Of a stretch of DNA of 64,000 nt, positions 10,413-20,105 are shown piece by piece. The translations under genes were made by a program, and so were the position numbers. Where the stretch lies: positions 326,316,589-326,380,588 of the forward strand of contig NC_053489.1 in assembly GCF_905171775.1 (NCBI RefSeq), in the 5' to 3' direction. Under the pieces are notes generated by a model. The model made no database searches. It had not been told where the DNA came from and saw nothing but the letters and a program-made list of their open reading frames with translations. Every line of letters starts with the position of its first letter. The stretch's first letter is position 1. Source of the stretch: Rana temporaria. Its lineage: Eukaryota; Chordata; Amphibia; Anura; Ranidae.

Positions 10413-10705
10413 CAGGGGCGGACTGACCATTGAGTCACTCGGGCACTGCCCAAGGGCCCCATGCCACTAGGGGGCCCCATCCGGGTTGCCAGGCTCAGTA
10501 AAACCAGGGACAGTATGTAAAAATCTGTGTTTTTTTTAGATCTGTCCCTGATATGTCCGAAAATGACATGCTTTTAATGTGAAGATCCCAAGATTTTAGC
10601 TGCCCGCCTCTGCACTACCTCCTGGCGTGGTGGTCATCTGTAAGCCAGAGGGGCCCCATAATCTTCTATTGCCCAGGGGCCACATGAGTTGTCAGTCCGC
10701 CCCTG
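10413..10705. mobile_element. hAT-type MITE with 8-bp target duplication
   Basis: The ends are CAGGGGCGGACTGAC and GTCAGTCCGCCCCTG. The flanks GTTCTTGT (10405-10412) and GTTCTAGT (10706-10713) form an 8-bp duplication with one mismatch. CAGGGG ends and an 8-bp duplication are hAT hallmarks. A worn relative lies at about 42600-42692. Confidence 0.85.
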
Positions 10706-10713
10706 GTTCTAGT

Positions 10714-11690
10714 TTAAGCACAAATTTCATAGAGTTTTATTGAGAGCCCCAAAAAATATAACCATGCCAATAGGCCAGGATAGAGCGTTGCTAATATGTA
10801 GGAATGTGTGCGTTAGAGCACCCCACCCAATGTTAACTAAAAAATTATTAATTTGCAAATAAGTATTATCTGCTCATTTTTTGGGGATGTCTGCACCCCT
10901 GATAGTGACAACATTTGTGAGGTGTCTTCACCCTTTCTAATTCATTCACTTCCTGTCACATAGCCAAACAGGAAGTGAGGGTAAAACCTTACTAATATCT
11001 TTTCTTGGGGACACAGAGATCAAGCTAAATAGTTTCCCATTATGTAAATTGCACTCTAGCATTTTGCTGTGTACACCCCAAATTATTAGGGATCTTGGAC
11101 TTTGGGGTCCATTGACTAAAGGCAAATCCACTTTGCACTACAAGTGCAAAGCAAGGAAGAAAGAAAACAAAACAACTTTGCTTCTACAGGATTGGATGTT
11201 AAAACCATCAGTGCTTCCTCTCTGATTTTCAGCAACTATGCTTGTACTGCAGAGTGGCTTTGCCTTTACTAAACCCCAAACTAAATAATCATTTGGGGCA
11301 GGGATCCTCAAACTACGGCCCTCCAGCTGTTTTAGAACTACACATCCCATGAGGCCTTGTAATGCACTGACATTCACAGACATGACTAGGCATGATGGGA
11401 ATTGTAGTTCCTGAACAACTGGAGGGCCGTAGTTTGAAGACCCATGATTTGGGGTGTACACAGCAGTGCTGGAGTGCAATTTGCTTAATGGGGACACTAG
11501 TTAGATTGACCTGTGTCCCCAAGAAATGACACTGGTAGGGTTTTAACCTCACTTCCTGTTCAGCTGTGTGACAGGAAGTGAAGCCAATTTTAAGAAAAGG
11601 GACACAAAGCTCAACACAAAAAAAAAAAAAACACAAAGCAGGGGTTCTAACACTCACTTGGCTTCCCTCAAACACCCACAATTTGAATAG
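10714..11690. repeat. High-copy interspersed family copies, interrupted by a hAT MITE
   Basis: Two copies of the cacttcctg / caggaagtga / tggggacac family run through this stretch with paired phrases (aaatagtttcccattatg near 11026; tggggacactagttagattg near 11489). The hAT MITE at 11299-11446 is inserted in it. Open frames here are repeat-derived. Confidence 0.5.
11299..11446. mobile_element. hAT-type MITE (CCCTCCAGCTGTT family), 148 bp
   Basis: The ends CAGGGATCCTCAAACTACGG and the complement of CATGGGTCTTCAAACTACGG are inverted repeats, and the inner CTCCAGCTGTT/AACAACTGGAG continues the match. ATTTGGGG is an exact 8-bp duplication at 11291-11298 and 11447-11454. It is a sibling of 59525-59681. 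Confidence 0.9.
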
Positions 11691-12680
11691 GATTGCCTTG
11701 CGCTAGATTTAAGCACAGTGCTGTAAATCAGCACGTCAAGCCTGTCCACCAATAGCAAACCCCCCCCACAGGCCATGTTTGCAGGTTTTCCTTCATCTTG
11801 CACATGTGCTTTAAAATACAGTCTGGACAGCAATTCTTGATAAGAGAAATCCCCAAAACATGTCCTGTCGGGGGTACTTGAGGGCTGAGGACCACTGCAG
11901 AATAAATAAAATACTTACCAGTTTTTGTCTTTAAAGTCAGGGAGAATAAACATGGCAAACATTTCATGATTACACACCAGGAAAGAAGCTTAGACAAAAA
12001 TCACACATTTGTTAGGCCCAAACCTAGTTCAGCTGCAGCTGTCAACATATGTAGCATGAAAAAGTAACAAAAGACAAACTTAACAATTTTAAAGTAATTT
12101 TTATTGGTCAACAAAACAAGGAAAGCAAAAAAAGACAAACAAACAAAAATACATTTCAAAATTCTAAATAACCATAGCTTTACACATTTTTCATAAAATA
12201 AGGCCACATAGACAAATACATCAAAGTGAACATCATTTAAAAATAAACCAAAATCATTGGCAAAATAAAACAAAACCCATGCAACAAACCACATTTGTGT
12301 TTAGCAACAGCATTTCTGCCAGCCTGCCCCTTCTGAGGGCAGCTGAGGACTGATCGATCCAAGCTTTTTATAACAGTGCTAGTAATGAAGCAATTGAAAT
12401 CACATGAACAAATTGCAGTCTCTAGTTTGGGTGAGCTTGTAATTGGGCACACCTGCAATTAATCCAAACCACGCTCTATGAGCATCCAATGAGTGTTTTT
12501 CACCTTTTAAAAAGAAAGGATATTTTTTTTCTAAGTGTTTGAGCATGCTCAGTTCATCACACATGTAGGAACCAAGCTGCAATGGAATGAGAGCTTTTTT
12601 TTTTTGGTTTCCCCTGATCTGATGCTTTCCAGCCTGAAGGGGAGGTGTTAAAGACAGAAGTAAACACGCACATTTAATAA
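11691..12680. other. No recognised feature
   Basis: The sequence is AT-rich with no recognisable domain, terminal repeats or RNA. A 97-codon - strand frame at 12001-12294 is hydrophobic because of A/T-rich codons and is not supported as a gene. Confidence 0.4.
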
Positions 12681-12689
12681 TCTATTTGT

Positions 12690-13570
12690 GTGAAAAAAAA
12701 GGTTGCCAATTTTGTTTGGGAGCCACGTCGCACGACTGCGCAATTGTCAGTTAAAGCGACGCCGTGCCGAATCACAAAAACTTGCCCGGTCATTGACCAG
12801 AAATATGGTCCAGGCTCAAGTGGTTAAAAATTAACAAAACACAAAAGTGAGCCCAATTTTTGGGGATAATGTGAAAGATGATGTTACACTGAGTAAATAG
12901 ATACCTTACATGTCACGCTTTACTATTGGAAACACTCCTGCAATGGGGCCAAAATGAATTCCGTGAATATCCCCATAGGCAACCTTTTTCTTTTTTTTCC
13001 AGGTTACCAGTTTATAGTTACAAAGAAGGTCTAGTGGTAAAAGTATTGCTCTCGCTCTAACGCACGCGTCAATACCTCACATGTGTGGTTTGAACGATGT
13101 TTATATATGTGGGCGGGACTTGCGTAAGTCCCGCCCACATATGTAAACATTAGTTTTACTTTTTGCTATAATAAATATCCCCAAAAATATATATTGAAAA
13201 AACTAAAAAACCCCTCAGTTTAGGCCGATACGTATTCTACATCTTTTTGGTTCCAAAAAATCGCAAATAGCGTTTAGTGTTTGGTTTTTGCAAAAGTTAT
13301 AGCGTCTACAATTTTTTTTTTTTTGTTGTTTTAACTAGTTATTGGGGCGATCAGCGATTTTTATCGGTACTGCGACATTATGGCGGACACATCGAACACT
13401 TTTTTGGAACCATTGGCATTTTTCTAGCGATCAGTGCTGTAAAAAATGCATTGCTTACTCAAAAAATGCCACTGGCAGGGAAGGGGTTAACACTAGGTGC
13501 GAGGGAGGGGTTAAATATGTTCCCTGGGTGTGTTCTAACTGTAGGGGGGGGGGGGACTGACATGTGTAAA
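12690..13570. repeat. Mosaic of TTAA-family fragments
   Basis: A right end (gctcaagtgg followed by TTAA near 12824) abuts interior family text (gttacactgagtaaatagat, aatacctcacatgtgtggtt) and then another block (tcagtttaggccgatacgta, atcagtgctgt, gggaaggggttaacacta). Long open frames at 13277-13573 fall on this block and have no domain. Confidence 0.6.
13105..13142. repeat. Perfect 17-bp stem palindrome
   Basis: ATATGTGGGCGGGACTT, a 4-nt loop, then its exact complement. The sister copy at 8500-8520 has a single gcgggcgctactcgcgtatg arm here, so the palindrome arose within this copy. Confidence 0.85.
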
Positions 13571-13579
13571 TGACAGATC

Positions 13580-15822
13580 GCTGTTCATGAAGGGGAACTC
13601 CAGACCCCCCCAAAAAAAAATAAGGTGGGTTCCCTCCAGGTGCATACCAGGCTCTTAGGCTTGGTCTGGAACATAAGGGGTTAAACCCGCGCAAAAAAAA
13701 AATAGCGTGGGGGTCACCCCCAAGATCCAAACCAAGCACTTATCCCAGGCACGCAGTCTGGTCAGACAGGAATGGGGGTGGGGACGAGCGAGCGCCCCCC
13801 TCCCTCCTGAGCCATACCAGACCACATGCCCTCAACATGGGGGAGTGTGTGCTGTGGGGGAGGGGGGCACTGCCCCCCCACCCCAAAGCACTCTTGCCCC
13901 CATGTCGATAGGGACAAGAGCCTCTTCCCGACAACCCTGGCCGTTGGTTGTCGGGGTATGCGGGCGGAGAGCTTATCAGAATCTGAGAGACCCCTTTAAT
14001 AAAGGGGTCCCCAGATTCCGGCCCCCCACCCTATGTGAATGAGTATGGGGTACATCGTACCTCTACCCATTCACATGGGGGAAATGTAAAGTAAAATAAA
14101 ACACCACACAGAATAAAATATTTTATTAATCTGCTCCGGAGCCCCCCCTTTCTTCTTTAGCTCTCTTAGAAGGGGGGGTTTCTTCTCTCCCGATCTTCTG
14201 CCGGGACCCTGGGCTTCGGTGATTTCTGCCGGGGGAGGGCGCCATCCCTCGGTCCTCTCCGGAGCCTTCCGCCGGATGCCCCCACCCCATTTAAGCTCTT
14301 TTTCATTAGGGAGGGGCATCCGGACTTCGGGGTCTTCTGCCGGGGGATGGCGCCTATCCCCAGGTCTTTCCGGTGCCTTCCGCCAGGGTTCCGGTCTTCC
14401 TGGTCTTCTGCCGGGGGTGCGCCAACTCCCAGGTCTTTTCTCTTCTGTCTTCTCTGCTCCCTCTTCTGCCTGGCTCCCCCGCGGAGCCAGGGCTTTCTTC
14501 CGTCTTCTTTCTTCTCTCTTCCTTCTTCTGCCTGTCTCCTCCGGGAGCCCAGGGCTTGTCTCCGCTGTCTTCTTCCTTCTCTTCCATTCGATGTTGACAC
14601 GACGAGGTTCCGCGCTGACATGCCGTGTCAGCGGCGGGCATGGACTTATATAGGGTAATGCCACCATGTGACCTCAACCCATGTGACATCACATTCCCTG
14701 GGCATGATGGGAATGTGATGTCACATGGGTTGAGGTCACATGGTGGCATTACCCTATATAAGTCCATGCCCGCCGCTGACACGGCATGTCAGCGCGGAAC
14801 CTCGTCGTGTCAACATCAAATGGAAGAGAAGGAAGAAGACAGCGGAGACAAGCCCTGGGCTCCCGGAGGAGACAGGCAGAAGAAGGAAGAGAGAAGAAAG
14901 AAGACGGAAGAAAGCCCTGGCTCCGCGGGGGAGCCAGGCAGAAGAGGGAGCAGAGAAGACAGAAGAGAAAAGACCTGGGAGTTGGCGCACCCCCGGCAGA
15001 AGACCAGGAAGACCGGAACCCTGGCGGAAGGCACCGGAAAGACCGGGGGATAGGCGCCATCCCCCGGCAGAAGACCCCGAAGTCCGGATGCCCCTCCCTA
15101 ATGAAAAAGAGCTTAAATGGGGTGGGGGCATCCGGCGGAAGGCTCCGGAGAGGACCGAGGGATGGCGCCCTCCCCCGGCAGAAATCACCGAAGCCCAGGG
15201 TCCCGGCGGAAGATCGGGAGAGAAGAAACCCCCCCTTCTAAGAGAGCTAAAGAAGAAAGGGGGGGCTCCGGAGCAGATTAATAAAATATTTTATTCTGTG
15301 TGGTGTTTTATTTTACTTTACATTTCCCCCATGTGAATGGGTAGAGGTACGATGTACCCCATACTCATTCACATAGGGTGGGGGGCCGGCATCTGGGGGC
15401 CCCCTTATTAAAGGGAGCTCGCAGATTCCGATTAGCCCCGCCCGCATACCCCGACAACCAATGGCAAGGGTTGTCGGGAAGAGGCTCTTGTCCCTATCGA
15501 CATGGGGGCAAGAGTGCTGTGGGGTGGGGGGGCAGTGCCCCCCTCCCCCACAGCACACACTCCCCCATGTTGAGGGCATGCGGTCTGGTACGGCTCGGGG
15601 GGGGGGGCGCTCGCTTGTCCCCTCCCCCATTCCTGTCCGGGCCAGACTGCATGCTTGGGATGAGGGCTTGGTTTGGATCTGGGGGGGACCCCCGCGCCGA
15701 ATCGGCGCGGGTTTAACCCCTCACGTTCCGGACCAAGCCTAAGAGCCTAATGTAGCCCTGAAGGGGGACCCGCGCCGATTTCAAGTTTGAAATTTGGCGC
15801 CGAGTTCCCCTTCAGGGCTGAA
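13580..15822. repeat. Giant foldback 2 (arms about 1.1 kb, loop about 11 nt)
   Basis: The arms 13580-14697 and 14709-15822 are reverse complements, centred near 14703 where cattccctgggcatgatgg turns back. Core mismatches are very few (for example cattcgatgttg against caacatcaaatg). Open frames of 198 and 142-151 codons recur as near-identical pairs on opposite strands (14071-14667 - with 14740-15336 +). They are GA-rich, Glu/Lys/Arg/Pro-rich and domain-free: one arm read twice, so not called as genes. Confidence 0.92.
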
Positions 15823-15833
15823 AACAGCTCGGA

Positions 15834-15928
15834 GATTCCCGTGCGCCGCGTCACGCAGCGCAATCACGGGTACGCCGCTTGGTATTTACCAAGATTTTCA
15901 CGGCGTACTGACAAGGCGCACGGGAATC
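15834..15928. repeat. Two-tier stem-loop outside foldback 2
   Basis: GATTCCCGTGCGCC pairs with GGCGCACGGGAATC. Inside it, GTACGCCG pairs with CGGCGTAC and TTGGTA with TACCAA. Confidence 0.85.
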
Positions 15929-16319
15929 CCTGACTTTTCTCTCTGCGCATGCCCAGTATGCAAATGAACCTCCCGAGGTTCAGGCGCACTGTGCAAGCGT
16001 ACGGGGATCTGTTTTCAAAAAACACTTTCCCTTTCAATTCGGCCCGCCAAACACTTTAAAACACATGTCACTTCACTTCCCCTGCATCCCCCCACCTCCC
16101 CCCCTAATAAACTCCCGCCCAAACCCCCGCAATTTACAGTTTAATGTGCCGTGCGCCAGGTCTGTACTGGTGCACAATGCACCCTCTCCTGGGCGCACGG
16201 TAACGTAGCTAGGGAAATACACTGCACTAGCAGCGTATTTCTTTAGTAAATGGCCAAACGGCTGCTACTCCTGCTTTTACTCCATGAGTCATGGAGTAAA
16301 GGCTTGGTAAATCAGGTCC
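15929..16319. other. Right subterminal region of the composite insertion
   Basis: It contains small stem-loops, including TTTACTCCAT/ATGGAGTAAA just inside the right terminal repeat (16277-16300) and a GTGCGCC/GGGCGCAC pair near 16147-16200. No coding signal. Confidence 0.55.
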
Positions 16320-16620
16320 ATTGTGTTTTACGGTCGGTATATCGATGATGTCCTTCCCATCTGTGGGGTGACCTGGATGTGTTCTCCTCCTTTGTGGCCC
16401 ATTGCAATGCGAATTGTTTAGCAATGTCTTTTACTCATGTGATCCCGGCGAAATGGTCTTTTTAGACCCGATTCTCTCTCATGAGGGGATTAGAAATAAA
16501 GGTTTGGCCATTGGTGACAGGCTTTCTTTAAAGCCTTTATTACCTTCGGTTCACACTTGTCTGTGTCACTGGTCATTTCTGGTGGCTATAGTGATCGCAT
16601 GCAAAAGATTTAACAGGCTG
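16320..16620 (+). pseudogene. Penelope-like element reverse transcriptase, right fragment
   Basis: The frame interrupted at 5413 resumes here with the catalytic YIDD box: VFYGRYIDDVLPI (from 16323). After a frameshift the text reads DLDVFSSFVAHCNAN, then a stop, then VFLDPILSHEG, all characteristic positions of Penelope RT downstream of the catalytic box. At least one frameshift and one stop show decay. Confidence 0.85.
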
Positions 16621-17000
16621 GTTGTACTGAAGTCAATTGATGTATCAACTGCAGTACATCCAGTTTGCCCATAGATGGATCGAATCTCGCCCGATTCTTG
16701 TTGGCCAGGATTCGACACATCTACGACCCGCTTAACTGTTCACTCCAGTCTAGTCATGTAATCCCGCTGCTTTGGCTCCTTTTTGTCAGGGGTGGCGGCT
16801 GCAGGTTAGGGGTGGGAGCGCCAACAATGGCTGGGCCATGGGCTTCTATGGGTGATGTCACTGCTCCAAGATTTCCCAGCCATTGTTATGTGCTCATCTG
16901 ACACCACTGCAGGATCACAGGACCAGGCCGGAGCAACTTATAAAAGGTAGGCAAGTAAGATATTAGGAGGGGGAGGGAATAATTTTTAAGAATAGCTACT
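16605..17000. other. Repeat-like tract beyond the Penelope relic
   Basis: The phrase ctggttgtactgaagtcaat through cccatagatggatcgaatct resembles 60080-60150 and probably marks a small MITE. The remainder (gccaacaatggctggg, with an inverted partner cccagccattgttatg) is a weak foldback. No gene is seen. Confidence 0.4.
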
Positions 17001-17029
17001 GATAGGTAGCTGTTCTGCCGCAGTTAAAA

Positions 17030-18766
17030 GCATGTTTTGTTATTTTGAAATTTTAAAGTCTATGGGACATGAACATGAAAAATCAAAAGTGCTTATTTTA
17101 AAGGGTTATATGCATGTTATTGTCAAAAAAGGGTTTGGGGACCAGGGTCCTGCCCCAGGGCACATGTATCGATGCAAAAAAAAAGTTTTAAAAATGGCCG
17201 TTTTTTTCGGGAGCAGTGATTTTAATAATGCTTAAAGTGAAACAATAAAAGTGAAATATTCCTTTAAATTTTACACATGGGTGGTGTCTATAGTATACCT
17301 GTAAAGTGGCACACGTGTCCCTTATTTATAACAGTCTCTGCACAAAATGACATTTCTAAAGGAAAAAAAGTAATTCAAAACTACTTGCGGCTATAATGAA
17401 TTGTCGGGTTCCACAATACAAATAGGTCATTGAAAAAAATGGCATGGCCCCCCCCCTACCCAGTCCATTACTAGGCCCTTTGGGTCTGGTATGAATATTA
17501 AGGAGAACCCCAAACCAAAATTGCGTGGGGGTCCCCCCAAGTTCCATACCAGGCCCTTCAAGTCTGGTATGGATATTAAGGGGAACCCTGCGCCAAAGCA
17601 CCATGTCCCCAAGCACCATGTTAGGGGCTTCCAGATTCCGATAAGCCCCCCCCCCCGCCCGAAGACCCAAACAACCACTGGGCAAGGGTTGTGGGGATGA
17701 GGCCCTTGTCCCCATCAACATGGGACATGGTGCTTTGGGGTCCAGATCCCAAAGCATCCTCCCCATGTTGAAAGCATGGTACAGTTCAGGAGGGGGGCCC
17801 CCCTCTTTTCCTGCAGCCTGCCAGGTTGCATGCTCGAATAAGGGTCTGGTATGGATTTTTGGGGGGCCCCCACACCATTTTTTTATTTTGTCACGGGGTT
17901 CCCCTTAAAATAATACCAGACCCGAAGGGTCTGGTATGGATTTTGAGGGAGACCTCTACGCCGTTTAAAAAAAAAATGGCACAGGGTTCCCCTTAATATC
18001 CATACCAGATCTGAAGGGCCTGGTATGGAATTTGGGGGGACCCCCACGCATTTATTTTAAAATTTTGGTTTGGTGTTCCCCTTAATATTCATACCAGACC
18101 CAAAGGGCCTGGCAATGGACTGGGGGGATGGGGGACCCATGCCGTTTTTTTTCAATGACTTTTATCTGTATTGCCGGGACCTGACAATTTTTTACAGCTG
18201 CGAGTAGTTTTAGGGCCAGTTCACACCAGACGCAGTTCCGTACAGTTCTGTGCGCATTTTTGATGCGCTAAAACTGCATGCACAGTGTTTTCCATGTATT
18301 TCAATGACTCTAGTTCACACCATGCAGTCAGTTCCTGGTCAGTGTGCAGAAACTGACCGGAACTGACTGTATTGGTGCACGGTACTGCATCTGGTGTGAA
18401 CTGGCTTTAAAATTTAATTTTTTCCTTTTTTTAAAAATGTCATTTTATTGCAGGGACTGTTCTAAACACGGGGAAACTGTGCCACTTTACAGGCATACTA
18501 TAATGTTTGACTTTAAGCATTATTATAATCACTGCTCCCAAAAAAACAGCAGTTTTTAAAACTATTTTTTGCATTGATACATGTCCCCTGGGGCAGGACC
18601 CGGGTCCCCAAACACTTTTTATGACAATAACTTACATACAAGCCTTTAAAATTAGCACTTTTGATTTCTCCCATAGACTTTTAAAGGGTGTTTTGCGGCT
18701 TTCGAATTTGCTGCGAACACCCCAAATTGTTCGCCATTCGACCTGAACATTGGGCTCATCCCTAAT
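17030..18766. repeat. Giant foldback 3 (related to foldback 1), with nested MITE
   Basis: The left arm 17030-17780 and right arm 17850-18766 are inverted: cccagggcacatgtatcgat against gatacatgtcccctgggg, and tttgggtctggtatgaatat against atattcataccagacccaaa. The outer unit matches 5520-5900. The right arm extends further, ending gggctcatccctaa. Arms are more diverged than in foldbacks 1 and 2, so this copy is older. Confidence 0.82.
18213..18408. mobile_element. MITE with 22-bp terminal inverted repeats, nested in foldback 3
   Basis: The left end at 18215-18236 (GCCAGTTCACACCAGACGCA...) matches the complement of 18384-18405 with one mismatch. An internal inverted pair (gtcagttcctggtcagt / actgaccggaactgact) makes most of it palindromic. 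The left arm of the foldback lacks it, showing that it is an insertion. Confidence 0.85.
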
Positions 18767-18799
18767 TGTGATTGCACTCTGTAGTGATTTTACTAGTTG

Positions 18800-19187
18800 T
18801 ACCGTATTTATCGGCGTATACCGCGCTCCTTTTTGTCCTGAAAATCAGGGCAAAATCGTGGGTGCGCGATATACGCCGATACCCGGTTTCCCGCGCCGAG
18901 TTTGAATACTGCGCCAACATATACCGAGCGCAGTACACTCGTGTATAGTCGGCCAGTCTCGGCTCCTCTCGCGCTGACGTCCTGGACGTGAGCGCGAGAG
19001 TAGCCGAGCATTGCCGACTATACGCGAGTGTACTGCGCTCTGTATATGTCGGCGCAGTATTCAAACTCGGCGCGGGGAGGACGCCGCACCCGACGAAGAG
19101 GACACCCGAAGCCGCAGAAGGACGCCGGACCCGACGAAGAGGACACCCGAAGCCGCAGAAGGACGCCGGACCCGACGAGGCCGCCAC
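18800..19187. repeat. GC-rich snap-back with 41-bp tandem repeats
   Basis: It starts TACCGTATTTATCGGCGTATA, the terminus also seen at 43727. The inner arms ccgagtttgaatactgcgcc and its complement pair across a centre near gacgtcctggacgtg (18980). After the palindrome, a 41-bp unit starting CCCGACGAAGAGGACACCCG repeats at 19089, 19130 and partly at 19171. Confidence 0.8.
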
Positions 19188-19189
19188 GC

Positions 19190-19870
19190 ATAAAAATTGT
19201 TTTATGGATTGCAGTCATGATTAATCCAGTCATTGTTTTTTCTGCCTCACGTTTTTAAATGATTAAGGGCACATGACATGGAATTTTTGACAAGTTCCAG
19301 ACCTAAATCCCACCCCCCCCCCTCTTCCTTTTTCTCTGCTGGTGATAAATGCTTACAGCCCTCTCTTGTCTTTTGCTTTAAGATCTCCTGCACAGATTTT
19401 ACATCACTGCTAAGCTGTTTATTTACTAACAGACTTCATTGCTTTTAGCTTTGTCATTGGATTTTGTCTCCCCCACACATTTCCATCTGGCACTCGAGTA
19501 AGCCACGTAAGACATTAGTTTAACATAGATTTGTTGCTGAAAACTTAGCAAGAACAATTGTTTTTGATTATGTAACCTTGCCCTTTAGTTATTAAAAAAA
19601 GGCTTCCAAGAGTCTTCTGCAATTTTAATTGCCTAAAGCCCATCTCCAGGCAAAACATTAAGAAAACAAATGTGTTTGTATAGATAGATTGATCTACATG
19701 CACATTCTGCACATTCCTGGTTTATTTATTTAAAAACTATAGAAAAATACCAGTTGACTGGTTGAAATCCAGTGTGCTTGTATCTTTCTGTGCACACTAT
19801 ATATGCTGTGCTGAACTCCCGAAAAAAAAAATTTGTGTTCCTAAAAATGCTTCTAAACTCGGCTGCCTAT
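19190..19870. other. No recognised feature
   Basis: The sequence has no recognisable coding domain or terminal repeat. It may be ordinary intron. Confidence 0.4.
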
Positions 19871-19872
19871 AA

Positions 19873-20105
19873 ACAACTCTGTCGAGCGCTGCTGTCTCCT
19901 ATGGAGAGATCTGATGAAAATGGACAGCATGTCCATGGATGGATGGCGACGTATCGCCATACATCTGATTTTATCGGGTCGGATGTCAGCGGACATGTCT
20001 CCACTGACATCAGACGCTCCATAGGCTTGCATGGAGCGGCCGTTCAGGTCCACCGACAAAACTGACAGGCAGACCTGAACGGTCCGACCGTGTGAAAGGG
20101 GCCTA
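19873..20105. mobile_element. Truncated MITE related to 55459-55789
   Basis: It shares gagatctgatgaaaatggac, gtcagcggacatgtctccac and the end gtgtgaaaggggccta with the complete copy. The left terminus is missing. Confidence 0.7.

Larger units (their letters stand above)
5414..16319. mobile_element. 10.9-kb composite insertion with terminal inverted repeats
   Basis: The insertion begins GGGCCTGATTTAC and ends GTAAATCAGGTCC, a 13-bp terminal inverted repeat with one mismatch. It is flanked by ATT (5411-5413 and 16320-16322), or ATTG if one more base is counted. It sits inside a Penelope RT frame that resumes correctly on the far side. It holds two large foldbacks, TTAA elements, a SINE and hAT MITEs, so it has been enlarged by later insertions or by fusion of two related foldbacks. 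A 3-bp duplication with GGGCC ends hints at PIF/Harbinger-type mobilisation, though the target is ATT rather than the usual TWA. Confidence 0.65.

Noticed and set aside
14071..15336. Paired open frames of 198, 151 and 142-144 codons on both strands
   Set aside because: They are the two arms of foldback 2 read from each side, low-complexity and domain-free.
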